Below the pieces are notes generated by a model that saw nothing but the letters and a program-made list of their open reading frames with translations, was not told the DNA's origin and ran no database searches. This document shows, piece after piece, positions 17,697-26,480 of a stretch of DNA of 64,000 nt. Each line of letters starts with the position of its first letter. The first letter of the stretch is position 1. Both the position numbers and the translations under genes were made by a program. Location: the NCBI RefSeq assembly GCF_003254115.1, contig NZ_QKZV01000004.1, forward strand, positions 62,001 through 126,000, written 5' to 3'. The DNA is from Hydrotalea sandarakina. GTDB lineage: Bacteria > Bacteroidota > Bacteroidia > Chitinophagales > Chitinophagaceae.

Positions 17697-18488
17697 TTAC
17701 CATCCATCACCATCTAATAAATTACCTAATCCGCCCAACACACTTCCTTCTTCACGCTTTTTAAAAGTAGCATATTGCAAGATGCGGCCTGCCAAACGAC
17801 TAATAGGCAGGGTTTGAATCCAAACTGTTCCGGGCCCACGTAAAGTTGCAAAAAATACACCTTCACCACCAAAAATGGTATTTTTTATACCGCCAATAAA
17901 CTGAATATCATATTGCACTGTAGCGGTAAAACCTACTATACAACCCGTGTCAATTTTAAGTAATTCACCCGGTTGCAATTCTTTTTGTTCTACATGGCCG
18001 CAAGCATGCACAAACGCCATTCCGTCACCTTCTAACTTTTCCATAATAAAACCTTCACCACCAAATAACCCTGTACCTAATTTGCGTTGAAATTCAATAC
18101 CAATGCTAACCCCTTTTGCAGCACATAAAAAAGCATCCTTTTGGCAAATTACTTTGTAACCAAGCCTATATAAATCTAATGGAATAATTTTACCGGGATA
18201 AGGCGCCGCAAAGCTTACATGCTTTTTACCCACTCCTGTATTGGTAAAAGCTGTCATAAACAAATTTTCCCCTACCAACATGCGTTTTCCGGCTGAAAAC
18301 AGTTTCCCTAATAATCCATTATTTTGATTACTGCCATCACCGAAAATAGTTTGCATACTAATGCCATCGTCCATCATCATAAATGCACCCGGCTCAGCAA
18401 CAGCGGTTTCATTAGGGTCTAACTCAATTTCAACATATTGCATTTCTTCGCCTATAATTCGGTAATCAATTTCATGGTTTTGCAGCAT
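17697..18488 (-). CDS. AIM24/TIGR00266 family protein
   Basis: A 263-residue beta-rich protein of the AIM24 family (TIGR00266), recognisable by EIELDPNETAVAEPGAFMMM near the N-terminus, the glycine-rich GLFGGEGFIMEKLEGDG in the middle, and LRGPGTVWIQTLP near the end. Bacterial members have no established function; the yeast relative acts at the mitochondrial inner membrane. No signal peptide. The C-terminus carries REEGSVLGGLGNLLDGDGW. The start is ATG 18488. DinB follows 12 bp downstream. Confidence 0.85.
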   Translation of the reverse strand: MLQNHEIDYRIIGEEMQYVEIELDPNETAVAEPGAFMMMDDGISMQTIFGDGSNQNNGLLGKLFSAGKRMLVGENLFMTAFTNTGVGKKHVSFAAPYPGKIIPLDLYRLGYKVICQKDAFLCAAKGVSIGIEFQRKLGTGLFGGEGFIMEKLEGDGMAFVHACGHVEQKELQPGELLKIDTGCIVGFTATVQYDIQFIGGIKNTIFGGEGVFFATLRGPGTVWIQTLPISRLAGRILQYATFKKREEGSVLGGLGNLLDGDGW

Positions 18489-18541
18489 ACTTATTTTTTT
18501 AGTGAAAATACAAAAGCTAATTATTTCAAAATAGAAAAATA

Positions 18542-18571
18542 AAAAACCGCTACAAAATCATAGCGGTTTTT
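18542..18571 (-). terminator. terminator of the RND efflux operon
   Basis: AAAAACCGCTA (18542-18552) pairs with TAGCGGTTTTT (18561-18571) around an 8-nt loop. On the minus strand it is followed by a long T-rich stretch, directly after the RND gene stop. Confidence 0.85.
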
Positions 18572-18587
18572 GTTTTTTGATGGAAGT

Positions 18588-21500
18588 TTAGAACCAACTT
18601 CCTATAAATGCATCATTAACATTTTGCAATTGCATACGTTTCCTTTTTTGAACATGCCTTCTGTGATTAATTAGTGTTATTATGATTAATAGCAGGAAGA
18701 TGATTGTAAATGGCGGTATAGCCAAAAAGCTAATCCATTTACCACCAAACATGCGGCGCATAGGTTTGCGTAAACGCTCTGCTATCAAGTACATAGAAGG
18801 TACAATAATCAATGTCATGAAGAAGGCAAAAGCCAAACCAAAAATAATGGTCCATGACAAAGGCTTCCAGAACACCACATTATCACCGCCAAAATAAATG
18901 TGCGGATTTAATTCTGAGAACAGCGTTATAAAATTAATATTAAAACCAACTGCAATAGGTATAAATGCTAATATAGCAGCTAAAGCAGTTAATAATACAG
19001 GAATAATGCGTGTTTTACCAGCAGCGATTACAGCTTCACGAGTTTTCATTCCACGCCCACGTAGTTCATCGGCAAACTCAATTACTAAAATTCCATTTTT
19101 AACTACAATACCTGCAAGACCAACAATACCTAAGCCGGTCATTACCACCGATACTTGCAAACCGGAAATAGCAAAACCCAACAACACGCCAATTACACTG
19201 AAAATAATTTCGGTTAATATAATAATAGGCTTACTAACGCTATTGAATTGCAGTACTAAAATGACTAAAATTAAACCTAATGCAATTAGTAAAGCTTTAC
19301 TTAAAAAGGCACCTGTTTCAGCTTGTTGTTCGCCCTCTCCGGTTTGTTTAATGGTAACACCGGCAGGCACTTTTGGCTTAAACTGATCAATGTATTTTTT
19401 CAGTACCTGATTTACGCCTGTTGCATCGTAACCCTGATTGGTTAATACATTTGAACGCAGTGTAATTAAGCGTTTTTGGTCTTTTCTTTTTACGCTTCCC
19501 AAGGTGTTTGTTGGCTCAACTTTTACTAATGCGCTAATGGGTATGTTTTTAATTGCACCGCCGGAAGCTATATCGCGGAAAGAAATACGCATATTCAACA
19601 AGTCGTTTAAATTCTGACGTTGATAGTCTTGACTGCGTAATTGAATTTTATATTCATCTTTTCCTTCTTTAATTTTTGAAACTTCACGACCAAATAAAGA
19701 AGTTCTAATTTGTTGTCCTATTTGTGCCGTAGAAATTCCTTCCGTTAAAGCTCTATCGCGATCAATAGTTAAAGTAAGTTCCGGATTTTTTAAATCAACA
19801 TCCATTTTTAATTCTTCAACTCCGGGCACTTGTATAGAATCCAAATAATTTTTCAACGATGTGGCAGTACTAATTAAATTATCAAAATTTTCGCTGGCAA
19901 TTTCAATATTAATTGGGGGATCAGTTGGCGGACCGGAGCTTTCCTGGTCAACCGTAATTTCTGCTCCGGGTATGCCTTTCATTACTGCTCTTATTTCATC
20001 TAAATATGGCGCTGTAGAAATACCGTGACGCTTTTCATACTCTACAAATGAAACCTGTATTCTACCCAATTCACTGCGAGTACTTCTATCACCACTCATA
20101 GGGTCGGCAGCACCAACAGCAACGTTACTAATTACGCTTTCTACAATAGGGTTGGTTTTGCCTTTGGCTTCATCAATACCCAAAACCTTATTTACACGAC
20201 CTTCTAACACACGTGTAATAGAATCTGTGTACAATACGTTGGTTCCAACCGGCAGCTTCAAATAAACATAAATTTGGTTAGGATCTCCTTTTGGAAAGAA
20301 AGTTATACCTACGTGATTTGTACTGATAGCTACAGCAAAACCAATTAGTGCAACAAAAAACAAGGCAATGGTTGCTAACAACAATTTTACCGGACGCCAT
20401 CCGTGTAATGCCCATCGCAATAGGTTTTCATAATGATTCATTATCCATGGAAGACCATGATTTTGGAAATAATGAATGGCATCATCTAACACAAAGCGGT
20501 TAAATACTACCAAAATCATGAAGAACAGTAGCAGGTTGCCAAAGAAAGTTAAACCAATAACATCTAACAAAATGCCAATAACAATGGCAACCCAGAATGA
20601 AGCTTTTTTAAATAACTCTTTTTTAGCAGGCTTCTCTTCTCCTTCCGGATGATTCATAAAATCAACCGCAAAAACAGGGTTCATAATAAATGCTACCACT
20701 AATGATGCTGCTAAAGTAAAGATGAGCATGGTTGGCAGATAAATCATGAACTTACCAATAATACCCGGCCAAAACAATAAAGGAAAGAAGGGTGCTAATG
20801 TAGTAAGCGTTCCGGCCAACACAGGCACAAATACTTCACCTGCAGCCATTCTGGCCGAGATTTGAATCGGTATTTTACCTTTGCCTTGTGTAAATATTCG
20901 ATGCGTATTTTCAATTACCACAATTGCATCATCTACAATAATTCCCAATCCAAACAGCAATGCAAACAACACTATAAAGTTTAAGGTAACGTGTGAACCT
21001 ACAATTAAGTCTGCGCCGGGTAAAAATACAAATGCCACAAACATACTTAATGGAACAGATAAGGCAACGAAGAAAGCGTTGACGACACCCATGAAAAACA
21101 TAAGTACAATTAAAACCAACACAAAGCCAATTACGATAGAGTTCACTAAATCATTGAATGAACTTCTTGTTTTAATACTTTGATCGCCGGTAATAACTGC
21201 CTTTAAATCTTTTGGAAGTGATGATGCTTTCATTTTTTCAACCACTGCTTTCACAGCATCACTTGTTTCAATTAGGTTTTCGCCTGAACGTTTAATAATG
21301 TTTAAAGTAATAACATTCTTACCATCCAATCGGGCGAAGCTTTCGCTTTCTTTCGTAGTATCTTTAATGTGCGCAATATCTTTTAAGTAAACAGGGGCAC
21401 CCATTTGGTTGCGCAAAATAATTTTAGATATGTCGGCAGCAGTTTTTAACTGACCTTTAATTTGCAGGTTGCGCTTCATATTTCCTACATCTAATAAACC

Positions 21501-22190
21501 GCCGGAAATATCAAGGTTTTCGCGCTGCACGGCATTTGTAATATCATCAAACGTAATACCGGCTGCCTCCATTCTAAAATTATCAACATTAATTTGAAAT
21601 TCACGATCGGGCGCACCCACTTCATCTACCCGATTAATTTGCGGAATATTTTCTAGTTCATCTTTTACATCATCTGCATATTTTTTTAGTTGCTGCAAAT
21701 CATAATCGCCGCTAATGTTTACATACATTATGGGTTGATCGCTAAAACTAACTTCTAATACTGTAGGTTCTTGTGTTAAATCGGTTGGCAAATCTTGCTT
21801 TGCTTTATCAACCGCATCTTTCACTTTCTGTAGGGCTACTTCAGTTTTTACATCAGTTTCAAATTCAACAGTAATAGCAGAATAATCTTGCTGCGAAGTA
21901 CTGGTGAACTTTTTAATTTTTGCACCGGTAATGCCCTTTATTTGTTTTTCAATTGGCCTGGTAACTAAGTTTTCAATGTCTTTTGGAGAGTTACCTACAT
22001 AAATAGTTTGCACATAAATAGTAGGGATAACTATATCCGGAAATTGCTCTTTCGGCAATGTAACAAATTGAAAAATTCCACCAATGCTTACAAAGAGCAT
22101 GATTAAGTACATGGCCGTTTTGTTTTTAATACTCCATGTAGTTGGTGCAAACTCTTTGAACTTACTGTTTATATCTTCTAATAAACTCAT
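18588..22190 (-). CDS. RND family efflux permease (AcrB/MdtB-like)
   Basis: Inner-membrane proton-driven pump of 1200 residues. TM1 lies at about 24-45, the first periplasmic porter domain follows, and the proton-relay pair Asp420-Asp421 sits in GLGIIVDDAIVVIENTHR of TM4. The second half repeats the fold, and the final repeat shows TGLGIVGLAGIVVKNGI. The protein is 130-170 residues longer than E. coli pumps. Residues about 515-590 insert a charged linker (PEGEEKPAKKE) and extra hydrophobic helices, and the C-terminus adds another membrane segment and a basic tail. It is the last gene of a tetR-tolC-MFP-RND operon and should form a tripartite pump with the two upstream products. Substrate not deducible. 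Confidence 0.94.
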   Translation of the reverse strand: MSLLEDINSKFKEFAPTTWSIKNKTAMYLIMLFVSIGGIFQFVTLPKEQFPDIVIPTIYVQTIYVGNSPKDIENLVTRPIEKQIKGITGAKIKKFTSTSQQDYSAITVEFETDVKTEVALQKVKDAVDKAKQDLPTDLTQEPTVLEVSFSDQPIMYVNISGDYDLQQLKKYADDVKDELENIPQINRVDEVGAPDREFQINVDNFRMEAAGITFDDITNAVQRENLDISGGLLDVGNMKRNLQIKGQLKTAADISKIILRNQMGAPVYLKDIAHIKDTTKESESFARLDGKNVITLNIIKRSGENLIETSDAVKAVVEKMKASSLPKDLKAVITGDQSIKTRSSFNDLVNSIVIGFVLVLIVLMFFMGVVNAFFVALSVPLSMFVAFVFLPGADLIVGSHVTLNFIVLFALLFGLGIIVDDAIVVIENTHRIFTQGKGKIPIQISARMAAGEVFVPVLAGTLTTLAPFFPLLFWPGIIGKFMIYLPTMLIFTLAASLVVAFIMNPVFAVDFMNHPEGEEKPAKKELFKKASFWVAIVIGILLDVIGLTFFGNLLLFFMILVVFNRFVLDDAIHYFQNHGLPWIMNHYENLLRWALHGWRPVKLLLATIALFFVALIGFAVAISTNHVGITFFPKGDPNQIYVYLKLPVGTNVLYTDSITRVLEGRVNKVLGIDEAKGKTNPIVESVISNVAVGAADPMSGDRSTRSELGRIQVSFVEYEKRHGISTAPYLDEIRAVMKGIPGAEITVDQESSGPPTDPPINIEIASENFDNLISTATSLKNYLDSIQVPGVEELKMDVDLKNPELTLTIDRDRALTEGISTAQIGQQIRTSLFGREVSKIKEGKDEYKIQLRSQDYQRQNLNDLLNMRISFRDIASGGAIKNIPISALVKVEPTNTLGSVKRKDQKRLITLRSNVLTNQGYDATGVNQVLKKYIDQFKPKVPAGVTIKQTGEGEQQAETGAFLSKALLIALGLILVILVLQFNSVSKPIIILTEIIFSVIGVLLGFAISGLQVSVVMTGLGIVGLAGIVVKNGILVIEFADELRGRGMKTREAVIAAGKTRIIPVLLTALAAILAFIPIAVGFNINFITLFSELNPHIYFGGDNVVFWKPLSWTIIFGLAFAFFMTLIIVPSMYLIAERLRKPMRRMFGGKWISFLAIPPFTIIFLLLIIITLINHRRHVQKRKRMQLQNVNDAFIGSWF

Positions 22191-22240
22191 AAACTTATTT
22201 TAAAGCTGCATGTATAAGGTTAACTATAAAAATAACGGTA

Positions 22241-23443
22241 CTACAATTGTGTAGTAATTAATTGACCATCGTATAAACTTTGATAGCCATCGGTAATAAT
22301 TTGATCACCCGGTTGCAGACCGCTTAAAATTTCTACATTATCACTATTCATCATACCAATTTTTACCGGACGTTTCTTGGCAACCAATCGGCCGCCTTCT
22401 TTTACAGCTACTAAAACATATTTCCCGTTTTCATCATTCTGTATAGTATTAATGGGAGCAGTAATAGCGTTGTTAGCTTTATAGTCTTGAATAGCTACAA
22501 CAGCTACTTGATTGGGATAATATTCCTTTCCAGAAGGCAGTTTTGCTTCAGCAAAAAAACTTCTATTATTCGCATCAATTAAATTGCCAATTACGCTAAT
22601 ATTGGCATCAATTGTTTTATTAATATCTGGTAAGGTTATTTTTACAGGTGAACCTACTACAACTTTACCCAAATAGTTTTCCGGCACCTGTGTGGTAACT
22701 TTCAAGTTACTGGTATTCACAATTTTAATTTGTGGAGAGGTGCCAGAGAAGCCGGTAAACAATTCACCAACACGAACATTTACATCATCCGCTACTCCAT
22801 CAATGTCTGCATAAACCTTGGTATATTCTAATTGTTGTTTGGTAATATCTAACTGTTTTTGCAAAGCAGCCAATTGGCTTTCTAAATTTGCAACATTGTT
22901 TTTAGCGGTGATTAGCTGTACTTCAGTACCAATATTTTGATCCCACAGGTTCTTTTGTTTTTGATACAATGTTTTAGCAAAGTCAAGCTGTGTTTGTACA
23001 GTAGCAATATTTTGTTGTGCTGCATTTAAACTTTGTTTAGCTATGGCGTCATCTAATTGCAATAATAATTGCCCCTTATGAATTTTATCACCTTTCTTCA
23101 CATATAAAGCCTTTACCACACCACCGGCGCCTTTGGGCGCTACGTATGCAATATTAACAGCATCAACGCGCCCTTGTAAATTAATGTAATGAATAAAGGT
23201 TTGTGGTGTTACGGTTGATAAAACTACCAGCTTTGCTTTTTCAGTATTGGCAAAACCGGTGTCTTGCTGTGCAATTTTCTTTTCTAAATCACTAATTTGT
23301 TGATTGATTTTTTGCTGTTGCTTTTTTAGTTCAGCCAGTTGCTGCTTCTCATTTTGCAGTTCAGAAGACGATGACTTTGCAGAGCAGGAAGCCATTGCAA
23401 TAGCGGTTGCAGCAATAACAGTGTATTGAAATATTTTTTGCAT
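22241..23443 (-). CDS. RND efflux periplasmic adaptor (membrane fusion protein), lipoprotein
   Basis: A 400-residue HlyD/AcrA-type adaptor that bridges the inner-membrane pump and the outer-membrane duct. The signal peptide ends in the lipobox MASC (Cys20), so it is lipid-anchored. A short coiled coil (about 26-62; KQQLAELKKQQQKINQQ) precedes the barrel-sandwich hybrid (KALYVKKGDKIHKGQLLLQLD), the alpha-helical hairpin, and the beta-barrel and membrane-proximal domains (LQPGDQIITDGYQSLYDGQ). It sits 26 bp after the tolC gene and 50 bp before the pump gene, in the order of transcription. Confidence 0.93.
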   Translation of the reverse strand: MQKIFQYTVIAATAIAMASCSAKSSSSELQNEKQQLAELKKQQQKINQQISDLEKKIAQQDTGFANTEKAKLVVLSTVTPQTFIHYINLQGRVDAVNIAYVAPKGAGGVVKALYVKKGDKIHKGQLLLQLDDAIAKQSLNAAQQNIATVQTQLDFAKTLYQKQKNLWDQNIGTEVQLITAKNNVANLESQLAALQKQLDITKQQLEYTKVYADIDGVADDVNVRVGELFTGFSGTSPQIKIVNTSNLKVTTQVPENYLGKVVVGSPVKITLPDINKTIDANISVIGNLIDANNRSFFAEAKLPSGKEYYPNQVAVVAIQDYKANNAITAPINTIQNDENGKYVLVAVKEGGRLVAKKRPVKIGMMNSDNVEILSGLQPGDQIITDGYQSLYDGQLITTQL

Positions 23444-23468
23444 ATAATAAATTTATTTTTTGAATGAA

Positions 23469-24884
23469 TTATAATTTTCCGATTGCTTTTAAGTAATCAA
23501 CCCTGGCAATTGCAGCATCGTACAATGCATTAACGTAATTGGTTTGGGCTGTTTTCAAGTCAGTTTCAGCAGCAGTTATTTCTGTGTTACTTCCTGTTCC
23601 CACTTCATATTTCTTTTTGGTTTGGTTATATACGGTTTCAGCTAATTGCATATTTTTCTTTTGAAAATCGAGTGTTTCTAAGGCAGTAGCAAAGTTTAGC
23701 TGGGCAGTTTTCACATCATTATCAATAGAAAGTTTCAATGCATCTAAAGAATTATCTGTTTGTTTGAGTTCTAAACGCGATTGTTTAATTTTTGAATCTT
23801 TTGAAAATCCATCAAACAAAGGCACACTAATATTTAAGCCAATGGCAGATGCAGTAAACCAATCGCCCTTTTTATCAAAAAAATTAAACTGACTGCGATA
23901 TGCCTGCTTTGCAAATGAACCGGATAAGGTTACAGTGGGCAAATAGCTCATTTGATAACGCTTTACATTGTATTGGTTTAATTTTTTAACTAACTGTAAG
24001 TATTGAAAATCTTTTCGGTTGGTGTACTGATAAGCAGTATCATTTAAAATATTGTCTTTTATTACATCTTCATTAATATTATCAGTAAGTACCAGTGAAT
24101 CTTTTACCGGCATACCAAGTAATATTTTTAATCCTAAATATCCAACAGCAATACTGTTTAGTGTTTTTTGTTTTTCTGTTTGCAGGTTTGCTAATTGAAC
24201 AGAAGTTTTATCAACATCTAATTTTTCGGCAAAACCATTTTTATACATTTCTTGAGTATCGTGTAACAATTTTTGCAGGCGTTCAATATTAGCATCCAAC
24301 AATGCCACCTGAGTTTTACTTACCACTAACTGATAGTACACTTTATAAATGTTAGCTTTAATGTTTTCTTCAGTTACCTCAACATTCTTTTGCTGATATT
24401 GCATGGATGTTGAGCGGGCTTGCAAGCCAACAAAAACCTGCCCATCAAATAAAATTTGTGAAAGAGCTACACTGGCAGTAGCATTATAGGGTGTACCGAA
24501 TTGTGCCTGTACATAACCAAAATCTGATGGAGCAACGATAGGATTTCCTGCTCCATTTTTTACACCTTCCTGTACTAATACTCCATAAGTAGCAGCAGCA
24601 ATAAAGTTGGGAAAACTCTGAACTGCCACATTAGGATAATAATTGGTATTGATACCGCCATTCAATTGCGGCAATGCGGCAGACGTTACCCCTCGGTTTA
24701 TTTGCTGCTGTATTTGAACATTCAATAAAGCATTTTTTATTTGAGCATTGTTTTTATGTGCGTATTCTAAGCATTGTTGTAATGAAAATGCATGTATTCC
24801 CTCACCGGTTTGTGCTTTTAAAACAATACTACTGCCCATGGTAATAAATAGCAGTATCATTAATTTTTGTTTCATACCCTTCAT
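23469..24884 (-). CDS. TolC family outer membrane efflux protein of the RND operon
   Basis: A 471-residue outer-membrane factor with a signal peptide (ending VLKAQ) and the duplicated TolC helical hairpins. Examples are FSLQQCLEYAHKNNAQIKNALLNVQ at the N-terminus, VALSQILFDGQVFVGLQ in the first strand region, ISVPLFDGFSKDSKIKQSRLEL in the second, and VGTGSNTEITAAETDLKTAQ near the C-terminus. It should be the exit duct for the pump encoded downstream. It starts at ATG 24884; a second Met three codons later is equally possible. It follows the tetR gene by 35 bp. Confidence 0.93.
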   Translation of the reverse strand: MKGMKQKLMILLFITMGSSIVLKAQTGEGIHAFSLQQCLEYAHKNNAQIKNALLNVQIQQQINRGVTSAALPQLNGGINTNYYPNVAVQSFPNFIAAATYGVLVQEGVKNGAGNPIVAPSDFGYVQAQFGTPYNATASVALSQILFDGQVFVGLQARSTSMQYQQKNVEVTEENIKANIYKVYYQLVVSKTQVALLDANIERLQKLLHDTQEMYKNGFAEKLDVDKTSVQLANLQTEKQKTLNSIAVGYLGLKILLGMPVKDSLVLTDNINEDVIKDNILNDTAYQYTNRKDFQYLQLVKKLNQYNVKRYQMSYLPTVTLSGSFAKQAYRSQFNFFDKKGDWFTASAIGLNISVPLFDGFSKDSKIKQSRLELKQTDNSLDALKLSIDNDVKTAQLNFATALETLDFQKKNMQLAETVYNQTKKKYEVGTGSNTEITAAETDLKTAQTNYVNALYDAAIARVDYLKAIGKL

Positions 24885-24919
24885 TTATTAGTTTAAGTTT
24901 TAGATATTATTTTAGTTAC

Positions 24920-25540
24920 TTATACGCGATTCAATTCTTTTTGGAGATACTTTGCAATTAACTTTTGGCCTTTTGCAGTTGCAATTCCATATAAAAAATG
25001 CTGCGTAATGGCTTCAGCCAATTCTGCCAAACTGTATTTACCGATAGATTGATTGAAGGCAGGATTAAATATTAAGAAAATTGACTCGATTCTATAAGCC
25101 GCCATAATATCAATTTTTATATCAGAACGATACAACTCTTCCTCAATACCTCGTTTCAAATTGCGAGTAATCTCCTGATATAAAAACTTGTTTTTATGCT
25201 CATAGAATTGTCGAAAAGCTTTGGGATGATATTTTTCCAATTCGTACAACAATAGCGGATTCATGTTTTTCAGCATATCTTCTACCATTTCAATAGCCAA
25301 AAAAACCTCGTGTATTGCATTTTCGCTTTGTTGACATTGAAAAGTGCAGCGCTCTGCATTTCTTTTAATTTCATCTGCTATTACCTGTTCTACCAAATTA
25401 TCCTTATCAGTAAAATATTGGTATAAGGTTTTTTTACTCATGCCTAACTGCGAGGCAATTTCGTCCATACTTATACTACGTACGCCGTAGCGCATAAATA
25501 GCTCATGGGCTTTTGCAATAATTCGCATTTCATTTTCCAT
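24920..25540 (-). CDS. TetR/AcrR family transcriptional regulator of the efflux operon
   Basis: A 206-residue one-component regulator. The N-terminal helix-turn-helix (about 8-55) reads IIAKAHELFMRYGVRSISMDEIASQ and then LGMSKKTLYQYFTDKDNLV, typical of TetR proteins; the all-helical C-terminal domain would bind a ligand. I chose ATG 25540 over a TTG 63 bp upstream because a well-formed promoter (25549-25579) would start transcription at about 25544. It is the first gene of the operon with tolC, MFP and RND genes, so it probably represses its own operon and is released by a pump substrate (family knowledge plus inference). Confidence 0.92.
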   Translation of the reverse strand: MENEMRIIAKAHELFMRYGVRSISMDEIASQLGMSKKTLYQYFTDKDNLVEQVIADEIKRNAERCTFQCQQSENAIHEVFLAIEMVEDMLKNMNPLLLYELEKYHPKAFRQFYEHKNKFLYQEITRNLKRGIEEELYRSDIKIDIMAAYRIESIFLIFNPAFNQSIGKYSLAELAEAITQHFLYGIATAKGQKLIAKYLQKELNRV

Positions 25541-25548
25541 AACGGGCG

Positions 25549-25579
25549 CAAAACTATGGAAACTTTTAATGTTGCCAAA
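25549..25579 (-). promoter_or_regulatory. promoter of the tetR-tolC-MFP-RND operon
   Basis: Reading the minus strand, TTTG (25579-25576), a 19-bp spacer and TAGTTTTG (25556-25549) fit the Bacteroidota promoter consensus. The predicted start near 25544 leaves only about 4 nt before the tetR ATG, so the transcript would be nearly leaderless. Confidence 0.65.
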
Positions 25580-25612
25580 GTTTCTATCATTATTTTTTCT
25601 CAACTTTGTATA

Positions 25613-25629
25613 AATACTAACTAAGTATT
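25613..25629 (-). promoter_or_regulatory. inverted repeat, candidate TetR operator
   Basis: AATACT-AACTA-AGTATT is a perfect 6-5-6 inverted repeat in the region between tetR and the divergent DUF502 gene, about 73 bp upstream of the tetR ATG. Its size suits a TetR-family dimer. It lies farther upstream than the predicted promoter, which weakens the case for simple occlusion. Confidence 0.4.
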
Positions 25630-25762
25630 ACTTCTAAACAAAGAAAACTGCATTAACGCCATTAAGAAAACAGCATTAAAAAAACCGATGACGAATTTGC
25701 TTAAACAAAACCGGTTTATTGATTTATGCGCTTTATTACTCATTTTATTGTAAACTTGTGGT

Positions 25763-26404
25763 ATGAAAAAAAACCGGCTTTCATTGGTTTTTCAATTGTT
25801 ACTGCGTAATATTTTAAAATATTTATTACAAGGGCTGGCAGTTTTAGCACCCATAGGTATAACCATTTGGCTGGTGGTAAGTGGTTTTAATTTTATTGAT
25901 GGTATTTTACCCAATGTTATTCACAGTATTTTTCCTGATTTAATTAAGGAAAACCCCGATGGCAGCTTAAAACGCATACCCGGTGTTGGTTTTATTGTTG
26001 TAGTTATAGTTGTACTATTGGTAGGCCGCATCTCTTCTTCATTTATCTTTTCAAAAATTGTTGAAGCATTCGATACCATTTTAGAACATACGCCCGGCGT
26101 AAAATTTATTTACTCCTCAGTAAAAGATTTTTTTGAAGCGTTTTCGGGTAATAAAAAGAAGTTTGATAAACCGGTGATGGTAAATGTTGATGCCAATGAT
26201 GTATGGCGGTTAGGTTTTATAACCAGCAAAGATGCATCAGGATTCAATTTGCCCGATCATATTGTTGTATATGTGCCACACTCTTATGCCATTAGTGGTA
26301 TTACTTACATTGTTCCAAAAGAAAGAGTTCGTATTGTAAACAATATGAATGCTGCTGAAGCTATGAAATTTATTATTAGTGGCGGAATTACCGAACACGA
26401 CTAA
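25763..26404 (+). CDS. DUF502 family membrane protein
   Basis: A 213-residue inner-membrane protein of the DUF502 family. Two hydrophobic segments are clear: residues 17-45 (YLLQGLAVLAPIGITIWLVV) and about 73-100 (GVGFIVVVIVVLLVGRI). A soluble domain follows, with HTPGVKFIYSSVKDFFEAF, the family's most conserved region, and then VYVPHSYAISG. The family is found in bacteria and plants (LCV/COV-like), with no established bacterial role. It stands alone between the divergent efflux operon and serC. Confidence 0.85.
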   Translation: MKKNRLSLVFQLLLRNILKYLLQGLAVLAPIGITIWLVVSGFNFIDGILPNVIHSIFPDLIKENPDGSLKRIPGVGFIVVVIVVLLVGRISSSFIFSKIVEAFDTILEHTPGVKFIYSSVKDFFEAFSGNKKKFDKPVMVNVDANDVWRLGFITSKDASGFNLPDHIVVYVPHSYAISGITYIVPKERVRIVNNMNAAEAMKFIISGGITEHD

Positions 26405-26480
26405 CTACCATTTGTTTTCATGAATTTATTAACGCATTGCTTTGCCGCTATTTAATTAAATTGCAGCACTTTTAGCAATC

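Noticed and set aside
18898-19386. Open frame of 162 codons antisense to the RND pump
   Set aside because: Shadow of the pump gene; no start context, promoter or recognisable product.
25682-25717. AAACCG...CGGTTT repeat upstream of DUF502
   Set aside because: Six base pairs with a 24-nt spacer and no tail; too weak to call.
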